64,000 nt of DNA from Janibacter hoylei PVAS-1 (lineage in GTDB: Bacteria > Actinomycetota > Actinomycetes > Actinomycetales > Dermatophilaceae): assembly GCF_000297495.1 (NCBI RefSeq), contig NZ_ALWX01000005.1, positions 25,684 through 89,683 of the forward strand. Reading direction: 5' to 3'. Both the position numbers and the translations under genes were made by a program. Positions 63,754 to 64,000 of the stretch are shown one piece after another. Below the pieces are notes generated by a model. That model searched no databases, was not told the DNA's origin, and saw only the letters and a list, made by a program, of their open reading frames with translations. Each line of letters starts with the position of its first letter. The first letter of the stretch is position 1.

Positions 63754-64000
63754 CCGAGCGGCACGACGTCGTCGACGTCATCCGGACCAAGCGGGACCGG
63801 GGTGAGCTCACCCCGGAGCAGATCGACTGGGTCATCGACGCCTACACGCGCGGCGTCGTCGCCGACGAGCAGATGGCGGCCCTGGCGATGGCCATCCTCA
63901 TCAACGGCATGTCCCGCGCGGAGATCTCGCGCTGGACGGGCGCGATGATCGCCAGTGGCGAGCGGATGGACTTCTCGTCGCTGAGCCGGCCGACCTCAAG
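63750..64000 (+). CDS. deoA: Thymidine phosphorylase, N-terminal part
   Basis: The first 83 codons of a gene cut by the window end. VDVIRTKRDRGELTPEQIDW and MAALAMAILINGMSRAEISR are the N-terminal helical domain of pyrimidine-nucleoside phosphorylase. IASGERMDFSSLSRPT leads to the phosphate loop beyond the edge. It cleaves thymidine or deoxyuridine to base and deoxyribose-1-phosphate, completing the uptake and salvage operon. GTG overlaps the cdd stop. Confidence 0.9.
   Translation, partial: MTERHDVVDVIRTKRDRGELTPEQIDWVIDAYTRGVVADEQMAALAMAILINGMSRAEISRWTGAMIASGERMDFSSLSRPTS

Overview
The window is about 70% GC and densely coded. It reads as an actinobacterial chromosome, most likely Intrasporangiaceae (Janibacter/Knoellia-like). 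That placement is inferred from gene content: guaB3, a ChoD-like GMC oxidase, guaA, MurT/GatD, monomeric isocitrate dehydrogenase, DUF3817, DUF3017 and DUF6350 proteins, SigK/RskA, and many leaderless GTG/ATG starts. I see no rRNA, tRNA, CRISPR, insertion sequence or prophage genes. No gene-free gap exceeds 300 bases.

Layout. 1-7.8 kb: purine end-steps (guaB3 and guaA) around a semialdehyde dehydrogenase/GMC oxidoreductase pair and SURF1, preceded by a partial DHA2 transporter. 7.8-11.1 kb: plsC and the peptidoglycan amidation pair murT-gatD. 11.1-15.3 kb: a glycoconjugate-type block (flippase-like protein, PIG-L deacetylase, GT4 transferase, Nudix). 15.3-17.4 kb: a less typical patch with a secreted ricin-type lectin and a DUF2079 membrane protein. 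17.3-26.3 kb: quinone reductase, type-5 uracil-DNA glycosylase, TfoX-like protein, LigD-type polymerase, acetyltransferase, a leader peptide-cysteine dioxygenase-rhodanese unit, a damaged MFS transporter and the PcrA/UvrD helicase. 26.4-31.6 kb: M23 peptidase, lipase-like hydrolase, sucCD and a GH25 lysozyme. 31.7-35.4 kb: an FMN riboswitch and ribD-ribE-ribBA-ribH. 35.5-43.4 kb: an ECF sigma factor with its membrane partner, DUF6350, a lipoprotein, purN, a ZTP riboswitch, purH, folD, DUF3017 and mdh. 43.5-47.1 kb: a SigK/RskA-fasciclin-molybdopterin oxidoreductase cluster. 47.3-58.1 kb: icd, a polyprenyl-phosphate sugar transferase, trpS, RNA 2',3'-phosphoesterase-like protein, MarR, GT4, GT2, mannose-1-phosphate guanylyltransferase and an M20 hydrolase. 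58.2-64 kb: a nucleoside uptake and salvage operon (BMP lipoprotein, ABC ATPase, two permeases, cytidine deaminase, deoA).

Two features run through the window. First, about twenty single-base frame breaks fall in some seventeen genes. Most are one extra G or C in a run of five or more, and they hit housekeeping genes such as guaA, icd, ribBA and ribH. Consensus error is the simplest reading, so I annotate these genes as intact with frameshifts. Second, a TANNNT-type -10 box often sits exactly six bases before the start codon, which indicates leaderless mRNAs.

The most interesting systems are the SigK cluster, with matching SigK-like promoters before two of its genes; the cysteine-ended leader peptide before cysteine dioxygenase; the 32-bp tandem palindrome array at 1.5 kb; and the very frequent GAAGGGGG word.
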